From Putridiphycobacter sp045107045 (GTDB taxonomy: Bacteria > Bacteroidota > Bacteroidia > Flavobacteriales_D > Crocinitomicaceae), in NCBI GenBank assembly GCA_045107045.1, contig JBGCFR010000017.1, positions 62,001 to 126,000 on the forward strand: a stretch of DNA of 64,000 nucleotides, in the 5' to 3' direction. The position numbers and the translations under genes were made by a program. Below are positions 1-8,529 of the stretch, one piece after another. Within the stretch, counting starts at the first letter, position 1, and each line of letters opens with the position of its first letter. Below the pieces are notes generated by a model. The model worked only from the letters and a program-made list of their open reading frames with translations, had not been told where the DNA came from and made no database searches.

Positions 1-123
1 ATTGATGTCTATATAGAGTATTATACTGCCACAGGTGATAGCTTAGGACAAATTACCTTTTACCCTGACATGTATGGACGAGATAAGAAGTTCATTGATA
101 TTGTCAGGGCAAACATAAAATAA
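1..123 (+). CDS. C-terminal end of a probable L,D-transpeptidase (partial)
   Basis: An open frame runs from the window edge to a TAA at 121-123 and encodes the last 40 residues of a protein. The tail contains VYIEYYTA and, further on, FYPDMYGRDKK. This resembles the end of long YcbB-type L,D-transpeptidases, where a 'V-Y-x-x-Y-x-T-A ... Y-G-x-D' stretch follows the YkuD catalytic domain. Such enzymes make 3-3 peptidoglycan cross-links in the periplasm. The catalytic cysteine lies outside the window, so the family call rests on the tail alone and is tentative. The next gene starts 4 nt later, so the two are probably co-transcribed. Confidence 0.5.
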   Translation: MDVYIEYYTATGDSLGQITFYPDMYGRDKKFIDIVRANIK

Positions 124-127
124 TACC

Positions 128-2173
128 ATGCACGTACCAAAAATAAGCCAAAAAAACCATCAATTTATTGAACATGGTTTTAAAAGAAACGACCCGTATT
201 ATTGGTTAAGAGAAAAAGAGAACCCCGAAGTCATTGCACACTTAAGTAATGAAAATGATTACACAAAGTTTAAATTAAAGCATACTGAATCATTCCAAGA
301 GACCTTGTTTCATGAAATGAAAAATAGAATTAAAGAAGATGATTCTTCAGTACCCTATTTTAAAAATGAATATTGGTATTATTCAAGATACAAAGAAGGG
401 CAAGAGTATGCTATTTATGCTAGAAAACATTTATCGTTAATAGGTGAAGAAGAAGTATTATTAGATGAAAATAGCATGGCGGAAGGTCATGATTATTATG
501 AAATTGTGTCTTTTTCTATTAGCCCAAATAATCAATTTTTGGTATTTGCGGAAGATATAACTGGTAGAAGGCAGTATCAGCTCAGAGTGAAAGACCTTAA
601 AACAGGAGAGGTTCTGCGTGATTTAATTTTAGGTACTGGTAGTGATTTGGCTTGGCATAAAAACAGTAGTCAGTTTTATTATGTGATAAAAGACCCAAGT
701 ACCTTGCGTCCTTACCAAGTTAAAATGCACCATTTAAACACGCCAAATGACAATGACGATTTAATTTATACTGAATTAGATGAAGCTTATATTACAGGAG
801 TCTCGAAAGAGAAAAATGGAAGATTTGTTTTTATCGGATCATGGAGCACCTTAACAACAGAATATCGGTATTTAGATCTTGATGCCAATAAAAAAGATTT
901 TCAAATATTTCACCCTAGAACTTTAAAGTTGGAATATTATCCCGAGGCGGGCTTAGATGGTTTTTATATTAAGCATAACCGAAATGCTAAAAACTTTGCA
1001 TTAAGTTTTTGCCGATTTGATAAAGTTGAAATTGGCAGTTGGGAGACTATTCAACCACATGACAATGAAATTTTGTTAGAAGATTTTGAGGTTTTCAAAA
1101 ATCATTTAGTTGTTCATGAAAAAGTAAATGGCTTGGCGCAACTAAGAGTCTATAATTTTGAAAAAAAATCTAATAAAGTTATCCCGCCAAAGGAGGATAC
1201 TTTTATGCTGTATTTAGATCAAAACCCAGTTATAGATGCAACAAAAGTTCGCATAAAATATAGCTCATTAACTACGCCTACATCAGTAATTGATATTGAT
1301 TTAGATGATTTTTCAGAAACAATTTTGAAGGTTCAACCTGTTATTGGTGAGTTTAAGTCAGAGAATTATCAATCTGAAAGAATTTGGGGAACTGGAGATG
1401 ATGGGACTAAGGTGCCGGTATCCCTGGTTTATAAAAAAACTGAATTTAAAAAAGATGGCACTAACCCTTTACTATTATACGGTTATGGGTCATATGGTTC
1501 AACTATTGACCCTTATTTTAGTTCTATTCGATTAACATTGTTAGATAGAGGCTTTGTATTTGCTATTGCTCATATACGAGGAAGTGAGTATTTGGGAACA
1601 AATTGGTATGAAGATGGTAAATTCCTGAAAAAGAAAAATACGTTTACTGACTTTATTGCATGTGCTCAAACATTGGTTTATCAAAACTATGTTTGCAAGG
1701 ATAAGGTTTTTGCTATGGGAGGAAGCGCTGGAGGTTTATTAATGGGAGCTGTAGCCAATTTAAATCCAAGCTTATGGGCAGGTATTATATCTAATGTACC
1801 ATTTGTAGATGTTGTGACCACTATGATGGATGAAACAATTCCATTAACTACGGGAGAGTATGAAGAATGGGGTAACCCGAATGATCCAGAATACTTTTTT
1901 TATATGCTGTCATATTCGCCATACGATAGTATCAGCGCTCAAAACTATCCTCCAATGCTAATTACAAGTGGTTTGCATGATTCGCAAGTGCAATATTGGG
2001 AGCCAACTAAATATGTTGCTAAAATAAGAGAATCGAAAACGGACCAGAATGATATTCTTTTACATACAAATATGTCAGCAGGACATGGTGGGGCCTCTGG
2101 ACGATTTGAATCACTAAAGGAGGTCGCATTAGAATACGCTTTTATATTAGACTTATTAGACATGCAAAAATAA
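128..2173 (+). CDS. ptrB: Oligopeptidase B-type serine peptidase (S9A family)
   Basis: The protein has 681 residues, the usual length for oligopeptidase B. This family cleaves short peptides, typically after basic residues. The N-terminus carries the family's 'DPYYWLRE' stretch (about residues 22-29), followed by a beta-propeller region and a C-terminal alpha/beta-hydrolase domain. The catalytic triad can be read as S533 in GGSAGG, D618 in GLHDSQV and H653 in AGHGG. There is no signal peptide, so it is probably cytoplasmic, although some Bacteroidota S9 enzymes are exported. It sits 4 nt after the preceding partial gene and 10 nt before the Maf gene, suggesting one transcript. Distinguishing PtrB from other S9A prolyl oligopeptidases would need an alignment. 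Confidence 0.9.
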   Translation: MHVPKISQKNHQFIEHGFKRNDPYYWLREKENPEVIAHLSNENDYTKFKLKHTESFQETLFHEMKNRIKEDDSSVPYFKNEYWYYSRYKEGQEYAIYARKHLSLIGEEEVLLDENSMAEGHDYYEIVSFSISPNNQFLVFAEDITGRRQYQLRVKDLKTGEVLRDLILGTGSDLAWHKNSSQFYYVIKDPSTLRPYQVKMHHLNTPNDNDDLIYTELDEAYITGVSKEKNGRFVFIGSWSTLTTEYRYLDLDANKKDFQIFHPRTLKLEYYPEAGLDGFYIKHNRNAKNFALSFCRFDKVEIGSWETIQPHDNEILLEDFEVFKNHLVVHEKVNGLAQLRVYNFEKKSNKVIPPKEDTFMLYLDQNPVIDATKVRIKYSSLTTPTSVIDIDLDDFSETILKVQPVIGEFKSENYQSERIWGTGDDGTKVPVSLVYKKTEFKKDGTNPLLLYGYGSYGSTIDPYFSSIRLTLLDRGFVFAIAHIRGSEYLGTNWYEDGKFLKKKNTFTDFIACAQTLVYQNYVCKDKVFAMGGSAGGLLMGAVANLNPSLWAGIISNVPFVDVVTTMMDETIPLTTGEYEEWGNPNDPEYFFYMLSYSPYDSISAQNYPPMLITSGLHDSQVQYWEPTKYVAKIRESKTDQNDILLHTNMSAGHGGASGRFESLKEVALEYAFILDLLDMQK

Positions 2174-2183
2174 TCAAAGACCT

Positions 2184-2780
2184 ATGTTAAGTCAGAAATT
2201 AAAAGATTTTAAAATAATATTAGCGTCACAATCACCCCGGCGTCAAGAATTATTAAAAGGGTTAAATATTGATTTTACAGCTTTAAGTAAGGATGTAGAT
2301 GAAACTTACCCATTTGACATGCCAGTTGAGGAAATAGCAGAATACCTAGCGAATAAAAAAGGAGTTGCTTATGGTGAGTTGCACGACGAAAACACGATTG
2401 TTATAACAGCCGATACCGTTGTTGTGGTAGATGATAAGGTTTTAGAAAAACCAGCTAATGAGCAAGAAGCTGCCGATATGTTATCACAGTTGTCAGGTAG
2501 AAATCATCATGTGATTTCAGGAGTTTGTGTAAAATCTTGTAATCGTACAGAGAGCTTTTCCGTTGCCACTGAAGTCTATTTTAAAAAGCTGAATATTCAA
2601 GAAATTTACCATTATGTCAAAGAGTACAAACCATACGATAAGGCTGGGTCCTATGGTATTCAAGAGTGGATAGGGTATATTGGGATTCAAAAAATTGAAG
2701 GATCGTATTTTAACGTCATGGGTTTACCCGTTTTTGAATTGAATCAAGTATTGATGAACTGGCCATTGAAAGAAGACTAA
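2184..2780 (+). CDS. maf: Maf-family nucleoside triphosphate pyrophosphatase
   Basis: This 198-residue protein has the full length of the Maf/YhdE family, which hydrolyses non-canonical or modified nucleoside triphosphates to monophosphates as a housecleaning activity. The signature LASQSPRRQELL is at residues 13-24. The later 'ADTVV' segment and the 'KP ... A..ML..LSG..H.V..GV' block are also family hallmarks. It starts 10 nt after the S9 peptidase stop and has no Shine-Dalgarno. Maf was originally linked to septum formation, and the exact nucleotide preference cannot be read from sequence. Confidence 0.92.
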   Translation: MLSQKLKDFKIILASQSPRRQELLKGLNIDFTALSKDVDETYPFDMPVEEIAEYLANKKGVAYGELHDENTIVITADTVVVVDDKVLEKPANEQEAADMLSQLSGRNHHVISGVCVKSCNRTESFSVATEVYFKKLNIQEIYHYVKEYKPYDKAGSYGIQEWIGYIGIQKIEGSYFNVMGLPVFELNQVLMNWPLKED

Positions 2781-2797
2781 TTATTTCAAAGACTTTC

Positions 2798-2805
2798 TAT
2801 ATTTG
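2798..2805 (+). promoter_or_regulatory. Bacteroidota-type -7 element before the glycosyltransferase gene
   Basis: TATATTTG matches the Bacteroidota -7 consensus TAnnTTTG exactly. It lies in the 31-nt gap between maf and the glycosyltransferase and ends 6 nt before the ATG at 2812. No TTTG -33 element stands at the expected spacing. If used, it would give an almost leaderless mRNA. Confidence 0.3.
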
Positions 2806-2811
2806 TAACGC

Positions 2812-3537
2812 ATGCACGAATTAAAAAAGTTATCTATCATCATTCCTGTGTTTAATGAAGAGAATACGATTTTTGATTTATTAAAAAAGGTAGATGAAAT
2901 AAAGTTAGATAATGATGTAGAAAAGGAAGTTATTATTGTGAATGATGCTTCTAGTGATGGTAGTTTTGATAAAATAAAGGATTTTTTAAATTCTTACCAA
3001 ACATCAAATACAATATTATTAAACCATAAAATAAATCAAGGTAAAGGAGCTGGTATTCACACTGGTTTAAAAGCCGCAACTGGTGATTGGATTGTTATTC
3101 AAGATGCCGATTTAGAATTAGACCCAAATGACCTGAATGTGTTGATGAATCCTATTTTTGAAAAAAAAATGGAAGTGGTTTATGGGTCTAGATTTTTAGA
3201 TAAAACGAATAAGCCAGGTGGTAGTTTTTTAGCCCGGCAAGCCAATTTATTCTTAACCTGGTTATCTAACGTTGTGTTTCGAATTAAAATTACTGATATG
3301 GAAACCTGTTATAAAATGGTGCGGGCAGATTTATTTAAAGGCTTAGATTTAAGAGAACAACGGTTTGGATTTGAACCAGAAATTACAGCCAAGCTAGCAA
3401 AAATTAAAGGAGTAAGATTTCAAGAAGTACCTATCACTTATAATGCTAGAATGGCATCTGAAGGTAAAAAGATAGGGTGGAAAGATGGTGTCAGAGCTAT
3501 GTACTGTATTATTAAATATGGCTGGTTTTCGAAATAA
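2812..3537 (+). CDS. Family 2 glycosyltransferase, dolichol-phosphate-mannose synthase-like
   Basis: The protein has 241 residues and a GT-A fold: 'SIIIPVFNEENT' at residues 8-19, 'VNDASSDGS' near 43-51, and the metal-binding D98-A-D100 (QDADLELDP). It lacks transmembrane segments, like the soluble DPM1 type that transfers a sugar from a nucleotide donor to polyprenyl phosphate on the inner membrane face. The opposing downstream gene is a large polytopic membrane protein of the kind that could use such a lipid-linked sugar, but that link is inference. The donor sugar (mannose, glucose or other) cannot be told. Its TAA directly abuts the stop codon of the convergent gene. Confidence 0.85.
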   Translation: MHELKKLSIIIPVFNEENTIFDLLKKVDEIKLDNDVEKEVIIVNDASSDGSFDKIKDFLNSYQTSNTILLNHKINQGKGAGIHTGLKAATGDWIVIQDADLELDPNDLNVLMNPIFEKKMEVVYGSRFLDKTNKPGGSFLARQANLFLTWLSNVVFRIKITDMETCYKMVRADLFKGLDLREQRFGFEPEITAKLAKIKGVRFQEVPITYNARMASEGKKIGWKDGVRAMYCIIKYGWFSK

Positions 3538-5322
3538 TTATTTATACCTTCCAAAGGTAATCTCCAAATCATCTATCCAAATTTTATCGTTTGTTGGATT
3601 GTAGAAATAAGTAGTAAAGTCTTTTCTGCTTTTATCTTCTAGCTCAATTGTACAGTAAAATTTTGTCCATCTATTTTTTCTGAGATACGGCATTAGTCCT
3701 TTACTATTATAAATAGAATTATTGATATTTGTAGCTAGTTCATAAACTAGTTCAGGGCTTGCTGAATTACTTTCACAATAAATATTTACAGAAACTTGAA
3801 TAAAATCAGCGCCCAGTGGTATTTTTTCTTTGAGTCCTCCACTATATGGCGAATCGGCGCTAATTTGTTGCGAGAATTGACCAGAATTTGCTTTCGTATC
3901 TGTCTTAGTAGTGATAGTGATCCATTTTGCATCCGATTCAAAATCAGTTTGGTATTGTTTGATGACTTCGTAAAGTTTGCCAATAGGGTGTGATTTTCTA
4001 ATCGCTTTTAGCTTAAAATAAGAATCCCAGTATATTGCTTTGGTCACTCCTGTTGACGGTAAAATTCCATTTTTAAATTGATAGGTTTGGAGTTGATTTA
4101 ATCCAATAAATGAAAAGGCAATTACAAACCACAAAATAGTTGTTAATTTATGGTGTTGTAATAATGTAAACCCTGCAACAAGGAGAATACCAATTATTGC
4201 ATAAAAGTCAACAAAGACACGTTGTCCAAATGAAGCACCATAGGTCCATATCCACCAACATGAAAATATATAGGCTATTGATATAAAGCTAACCATGCCA
4301 ATTAGAAAAAGGAAACGATTTTTTTTGAAATAGTAAATGATTCCGAAAATTGATAATAAAATTAAAGGGGAGTATAGCAACCAGCCTTTTTCGTATGAAA
4401 ATAATATTTGAAATAAATGTGGATTGCTAAAGTTGAAAGTTTCTTCACCATAGGAGTAAACTATTAAATTCCCAGTTTGAATAAACCACCATATTATGGG
4501 TATTAAACCAATTGCTAAAGCTATAATTATAATGATTAAAAGTCTCTTTTTATTCGCAAATATTAACCTTAAAAATGATTTAAAATCAGCTATGTTTCCC
4601 AGAGCAAATGGTAAAAACAAAATCATCAATATATTTGTTGGTCGCGTTATAATTGCTATTGAAAATAGTGAAATAGCAATGAGAATCCACTTCGATTTAT
4701 TTTCTAAATAAAATCGACGAGTAAAATATAAAATACCAGCAAGCATGCTGAAATTGTAAACATGCGTTAATGAGGGATCATAAATAGTATAAAAAAATAA
4801 GTTGGTGCCAAATACCAAACTAATAAGGGTTAGCTTGATGGCATTTCTTTTAAATTCTAAACTAAGTAAAAGAGCACTGAGCCATTTTAAACCAAGCCAA
4901 ACATAAAACACTGCACTAATACCAATCGAATATTGATATAATAGAGAATATCCGTCAGGGTCAAATCCTGATAAATAGGATAGGAAATGAGCAATTAGGA
5001 AAAATGGTAACCAAAGAATTGCAATACCAGGAAATGTTTTGTTTGTAATTTCACCTTTAAACTCCTGTCTAAATTCTTTAAATAGCGATTGATCAGGAGG
5101 GTAATACTTAGCTTCATAGGATTCAATGAATTTATAGTCTAAATCGTGGTAAATAAATGCAGTGGTTAAATAGGCATAATAACTCTTTCCATCACCTCCA
5201 ATAGTCTTGTCCCATTTGCTTGACGGGTTTCTAAGCAAAAAAAACAGCGCTAGCAGAATAACACCAATTAGGTTAACCCAAAAAGGTAATGGAGATAAGC
5301 GTTTTGTTAAACTATCTAACAT
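3538..5322 (-). CDS. Polytopic membrane protein, GT39/PMT-like, with C-terminal soluble domain
   Basis: From the ATG at 5322 the protein has 594 residues. The frame stays open to 5382, but the later start overlaps queE by only 11 nt and gives a clean N-terminus. About ten or more hydrophobic segments fill roughly residues 10-430. An early periplasmic-type loop carries GGDGKSYYAY, reminiscent of the acidic first loop of GT39/PMT-like enzymes that use lipid-linked sugars. The last ~150 residues are hydrophilic and beta-rich and end in KIWIDDLEITFGRY, which looks like a jelly-roll carbohydrate-binding module. The family is not recognised with certainty, and a glycan-related envelope role is inferred. 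It is the last gene of the overlapping group led by the ChaN-like gene. Confidence 0.6.
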   Translation of the reverse strand: MLDSLTKRLSPLPFWVNLIGVILLALFFLLRNPSSKWDKTIGGDGKSYYAYLTTAFIYHDLDYKFIESYEAKYYPPDQSLFKEFRQEFKGEITNKTFPGIAILWLPFFLIAHFLSYLSGFDPDGYSLLYQYSIGISAVFYVWLGLKWLSALLLSLEFKRNAIKLTLISLVFGTNLFFYTIYDPSLTHVYNFSMLAGILYFTRRFYLENKSKWILIAISLFSIAIITRPTNILMILFLPFALGNIADFKSFLRLIFANKKRLLIIIIIALAIGLIPIIWWFIQTGNLIVYSYGEETFNFSNPHLFQILFSYEKGWLLYSPLILLSIFGIIYYFKKNRFLFLIGMVSFISIAYIFSCWWIWTYGASFGQRVFVDFYAIIGILLVAGFTLLQHHKLTTILWFVIAFSFIGLNQLQTYQFKNGILPSTGVTKAIYWDSYFKLKAIRKSHPIGKLYEVIKQYQTDFESDAKWITITTKTDTKANSGQFSQQISADSPYSGGLKEKIPLGADFIQVSVNIYCESNSASPELVYELATNINNSIYNSKGLMPYLRKNRWTKFYCTIELEDKSRKDFTTYFYNPTNDKIWIDDLEITFGRYK

Positions 5323-5929
5323 TAAGAAATTTATGTGTTTGAAGTGAAATTTTCCAATTAATATTAGACTTAACGAAATCAATAACTAGAGGTAAAATAT
5401 CATTTTGTTTGTCCCATTCCGGCTGAATAAACCTCTGACAATTATCATCAATTTTAGTTTCTAATTCTAACGCCCATTTAAAGTCATGGGTGTTAAACGC
5501 AATCATTTTTAGTTCATGAGCTTTTATATAGTTTTCTTCCAAAGGCATTTTAAATTTTTTTGGGGACAAGCAAATCCAATCAATTGTGCCAGTGATTTGA
5601 TAAGCACCTGAAGTTTCTATAGCAATTTCGATTTGGTGTTCCTTTAATGCTTTTGTTAATGGTTTTAAGTCATACATGGCTGGCTCTCCTCCAGTAATAA
5701 CTGCAAAATCGGTTCCTGAAGCTACCACATCTTTTATAATATCAGATATCGAAATCAATTCATGATCTTTCGCATTCCAACTTTCTTTAACATCACACCA
5801 AGTGCACCCAACATCACACCCAGCTAACCTAATAAAATAAGCTGGTCGGCCACTATGATAACCTTCTCCTTGAATTGAATAAAATTGTTCCATTAATGGA
5901 ATTTCATACTGCTTATTATATGTCTCCAT
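5312..5929 (-). CDS. queE: 7-carboxy-7-deazaguanine synthase (radical SAM)
   Basis: This 205-residue radical SAM enzyme converts 6-carboxy-tetrahydropterin to 7-carboxy-7-deazaguanine in queuosine/preQ0 synthesis. The N-terminal motif EQFYSIQGEGYHSGRPA is typical of QueE, and the [4Fe-4S] cysteines are C38-x3-C42-x2-C45. GGEPA follows near residues 80-84 as the SAM-contacting motif. The start overlaps the upstream potassium-channel gene by 14 nt and the end overlaps the next gene by 11 nt, so translation is probably coupled. No other queuosine gene (queC, queD, queF) is in the window, which makes this placement unusual. Confidence 0.92.
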   Translation of the reverse strand: METYNKQYEIPLMEQFYSIQGEGYHSGRPAYFIRLAGCDVGCTWCDVKESWNAKDHELISISDIIKDVVASGTDFAVITGGEPAMYDLKPLTKALKEHQIEIAIETSGAYQITGTIDWICLSPKKFKMPLEENYIKAHELKMIAFNTHDFKWALELETKIDDNCQRFIQPEWDKQNDILPLVIDFVKSNINWKISLQTHKFLNVR

Positions 5930-6854
5930 TTTCTTTATTTAAGTTTTCCATAGCATCCAAATTTGCTAAATCTATTGAAAGATTACCGTTTTTATCTGTA
6001 GCAAAAATTTTCTTAAATTTCCAATTCAATAGAATTTCAGAATAATAGTAAGACGTTCTGGCATTCACTACTTGACTAAAAACTTCATCATACCCACTTA
6101 CCATTACTAAAACTTCAGCATTTAAAGATTTAATTTCAGATTCAGTTTTATTATAAAACGGACTTTCTTCATTAATAGGATGAACAACAGTCCAAGATAA
6201 CGGTAAGAGGCTTATTTCAGAAATTTCAAGAGGAAGTCTAAAAAAATGTTTTTTTGTTTCTCCATTGGAATCAGGTTTGTCAAAAACTAAAATCATTTTG
6301 GCATTTACATCAAGTAATACATTGTCACGCTCATTAGCTAGTTTAATTTGGAAACTTGTGATGTCTTTATATGGTGCTATAACTGCATTTTGGCTAAACA
6401 TAATTTTAGCAGCTGGTTTCGAAAAACGACCATAAAGCAAACCAGTCATCAATGAAAAGGATAAAAAACCAGTTAATGCTTCAATTGAAGATACTAATTG
6501 AGTTAAGAAACCTGTTGGTGACATTACACCATAACCAACGGTTGTAAACGTTTGAGCAGAAAAAAATAAAGCTTGCATAAAGACTGAACCTTCTGAAGGA
6601 TCGATACCAGAAATGTGCTGAAAACCAATGCACCAATATATTACAGTAAATATTATATTTAATAATGAGTAAAATAGAATGATCATGAAAAAAAAGCGAG
6701 GCCATGATATTTCTATTAAGTATTTATAAGCATCCTTCCATTTAATGGCAGTACCTTTCTTTTGAATATTGTAGCTACCATCACTATTAATAATGCGACT
6801 AAAAGAAGGAGAACTGTCTTTGCTAAATCCTGTATTTGTGATTTCTTCACTCAT
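5916..6854 (-). CDS. Inward-rectifier potassium channel (KirBac family)
   Basis: The 312-residue protein has two membrane helices (about 53-76 and 117-140) around a pore loop with the selectivity filter T105-V-G-Y-G109. A C-terminal domain of ~170 residues follows, matching the immunoglobulin-like cytoplasmic domain of Kir channels ('NERDNVLLDVNAK', 'LPLEISEISLLPLSWTVVHPI', 'S-G-Y-D-E-V-F-S-Q-V'). KirBac channels are tetrameric inner-membrane K+ channels. The stop codon is embedded in the queE start region. The start abuts the ChaN-like gene with no gap, so the two are surely co-transcribed. Confidence 0.93.
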   Translation of the reverse strand: MSEEITNTGFSKDSSPSFSRIINSDGSYNIQKKGTAIKWKDAYKYLIEISWPRFFFMIILFYSLLNIIFTVIYWCIGFQHISGIDPSEGSVFMQALFFSAQTFTTVGYGVMSPTGFLTQLVSSIEALTGFLSFSLMTGLLYGRFSKPAAKIMFSQNAVIAPYKDITSFQIKLANERDNVLLDVNAKMILVFDKPDSNGETKKHFFRLPLEISEISLLPLSWTVVHPINEESPFYNKTESEIKSLNAEVLVMVSGYDEVFSQVVNARTSYYYSEILLNWKFKKIFATDKNGNLSIDLANLDAMENLNKENGDI

Positions 6855-7712
6855 TTAATGTGTAGTTGTAACATTAGATTTCACACAAATTATAAAGTCG
6901 GCTAAATCAATATTATCTCTGTCTAATTCACTAATATCCGATTGCGTAACAGTAGAAATAGTTGCAATTTTATCAATACTCACTTTTTTTCTTAAATAAT
7001 AAACAATGCCTTCGTGATGATTAGAATGGTAATTGCCATTAAAGTGAAGAAAATAGGAAGTAGGATTACTGTTTTTGTATATGAAATGTGCCATAGTTGC
7101 ATCTTTTATCGCTTGTGCTTTGGCCATTTCTATTCCACCGTGTTCCATAGTTACCATTTCTTTATAGCACACCACTGTAGAATCAAATTTAAAACTACTC
7201 AAGGGAGCAATGAATGATTTGGCCAGATCGCTCAGCTTTTCAAGAGACTTTACGCCTTTTTTATAGGTCATATTAGCATATCTGCGAGGAATGTTAGTGG
7301 CAATAAATTTGATTTTCTCAGCTTTCGAAAATTCAATTAATGGTTTATAATCTGTATTGTAGTTGGACCATAAACGCATTTCGCTTTGAAAATTTCTAGG
7401 CGATATATAACCGTTTAAATATTCGTTTAATATAAACTGATTATCAGCTTCGAACATTTCACCCCCAAGAATGAGATTGCGCTTATGCTTTAGGTAGAGT
7501 TGTTGGCTAACTTCTAATTGAAGCCAATGCGCTATCGTACTATTATGTTCTTCTCCAAAGAAAACATATGGTTTGGTGCTAATTGTTTTCATCATTTTAT
7601 CAAAGTTTAGTGCTTTGCCATTCTTAGCATAAATTTGATATGTTTTTAAATGTGATTTAGAAAATGAAGCATTTAGCGTAAAAAGCGTAAGAAAAAATAC
7701 GATTGATTTCAT
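6855..7712 (-). CDS. ChaN-like (DUF399) secreted protein
   Basis: I start the gene at the ATG at 7712, giving 285 residues with a clean signal peptide (MKSIVFFLTLFTLNASFS). The frame stays open to 7748, but that would place a second hydrophobic stretch in front. The mature part has the ChaN-type blocks 'FFGEEHNSTIAHW', 'LGGEMFEADNQ' and 'HFNGNYHSNHHEGI'. ChaN proteins are heme-binding or iron-associated lipoproteins in some bacteria, with PDZ-linked versions elsewhere. No lipobox is visible here, so it is probably periplasmic. It is the first gene of an overlapping group with the KirBac channel and queE, and a functional link to K+ transport is not known. Confidence 0.75.
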   Translation of the reverse strand: MKSIVFFLTLFTLNASFSKSHLKTYQIYAKNGKALNFDKMMKTISTKPYVFFGEEHNSTIAHWLQLEVSQQLYLKHKRNLILGGEMFEADNQFILNEYLNGYISPRNFQSEMRLWSNYNTDYKPLIEFSKAEKIKFIATNIPRRYANMTYKKGVKSLEKLSDLAKSFIAPLSSFKFDSTVVCYKEMVTMEHGGIEMAKAQAIKDATMAHFIYKNSNPTSYFLHFNGNYHSNHHEGIVYYLRKKVSIDKIATISTVTQSDISELDRDNIDLADFIICVKSNVTTTH

Positions 7713-7801
7713 GAACAACAGTTTGAACAAAATTACAAAAAAATGCATGATAATTTTATTTAAACTAAAGTGAATGCATTTAAATAAAGCTGGTTAAAAC
7801 A

Positions 7802-7832
7802 AAAAGCATTCTAAAAAAATCAGAATGCTTTT
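7802..7832 (-). terminator. Hairpin terminator downstream of the Crp-like gene
   Basis: An 11-bp perfect stem (AAAAGCATTCT at 7802-7812, AGAATGCTTTT at 7822-7832) with a 9-nt loop lies between the end of the Crp-like gene (7951) and the ChaN-like start (7712), both on the minus strand. On the minus strand the stem is followed by a U-run. It separates the two transcription units. Confidence 0.75.
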
Positions 7833-7950
7833 CGGGACAGTTAGTATGATGACAAAAACTATCCAAACTATTGAGAAGGCAATAGCCTATCTATTTAAAA
7901 CCTTTACAAAAATAGAACGAATTAAAGCGAAAATGGTACACGTATGTTAA

Positions 7951-8529
7951 TTATTTTAGAAAAGCTTTCTTTTTTATTCTACTCAATGACTGAGGTTTTA
8001 TTCCTATGTATGAGGCAATTATTTTTTGTGGAGTCCTTAGAATTAAATCAGCATTATTTTCCATTATTTTAAAATACTGTTCTTCTGCTGATTGTATGTC
8101 AGTATGGACTATTCGGTTCAAAACATGATAATAAGCATTCTGAATTAATAACCTAAAATAACGTTCAAGAGCTGGAATTTGTTCACAAGCGGCTTTAAAG
8201 TCATCAAATTTTAATTCTAATAGTTCTGAATGTTCAAGTGCTTCAATATTAAAATTGGAGCTAGGATTATTATTGTGGCCAGAAATGTCCCCTACCCAAT
8301 AATTTTCCTTTGCAATTTGAACAACATGTTGTTCACCATCAGGGGATAAATGAAAATTATATAAAAGTCCAATATTAACAAAATACATACTTTCTGGTCT
8401 CTTGCCTTGCGTCAGTATTTTAGTTCGTTTTTTAACGGAGATAGGGCTTAAAAATTCTGTAAACATAGAATAATCAGCATCAGTAATATTGACAAGTCCT
8501 TTTATATTCTCTTTTAATTGCTCGTACAT
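7951..8529 (-). CDS. Crp/Fnr-family transcriptional regulator
   Basis: The 192-residue protein has an N-terminal cyclic-nucleotide-binding-like beta-barrel (about 15-120, 'ILTQGKRPESMYFVNIGLL') and a C-terminal helix-turn-helix ('TPQKIIASYIGIKPQSLSRIKKK', about 165-190). The domain order matches the Bacteroidota Crp-like family. No Fnr-type cysteine cluster is visible, and a cAMP-binding consensus is not clear, so the ligand is unknown. Its ATG overlaps the ddl stop by 1 nt (TAATG), so it is translated from the ddl transcript. Its targets cannot be inferred. Confidence 0.85.
   Translation of the reverse strand: MYEQLKENIKGLVNITDADYSMFTEFLSPISVKKRTKILTQGKRPESMYFVNIGLLYNFHLSPDGEQHVVQIAKENYWVGDISGHNNNPSSNFNIEALEHSELLELKFDDFKAACEQIPALERYFRLLIQNAYYHVLNRIVHTDIQSAEEQYFKIMENNADLILRTPQKIIASYIGIKPQSLSRIKKKAFLK

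Noticed and set aside
5323..5382. Longer start for the membrane protein inside queE
   Set aside because: It overlaps queE by 71 nt, while the ATG at 5322 gives an 11-nt overlap and a proper N-terminus.
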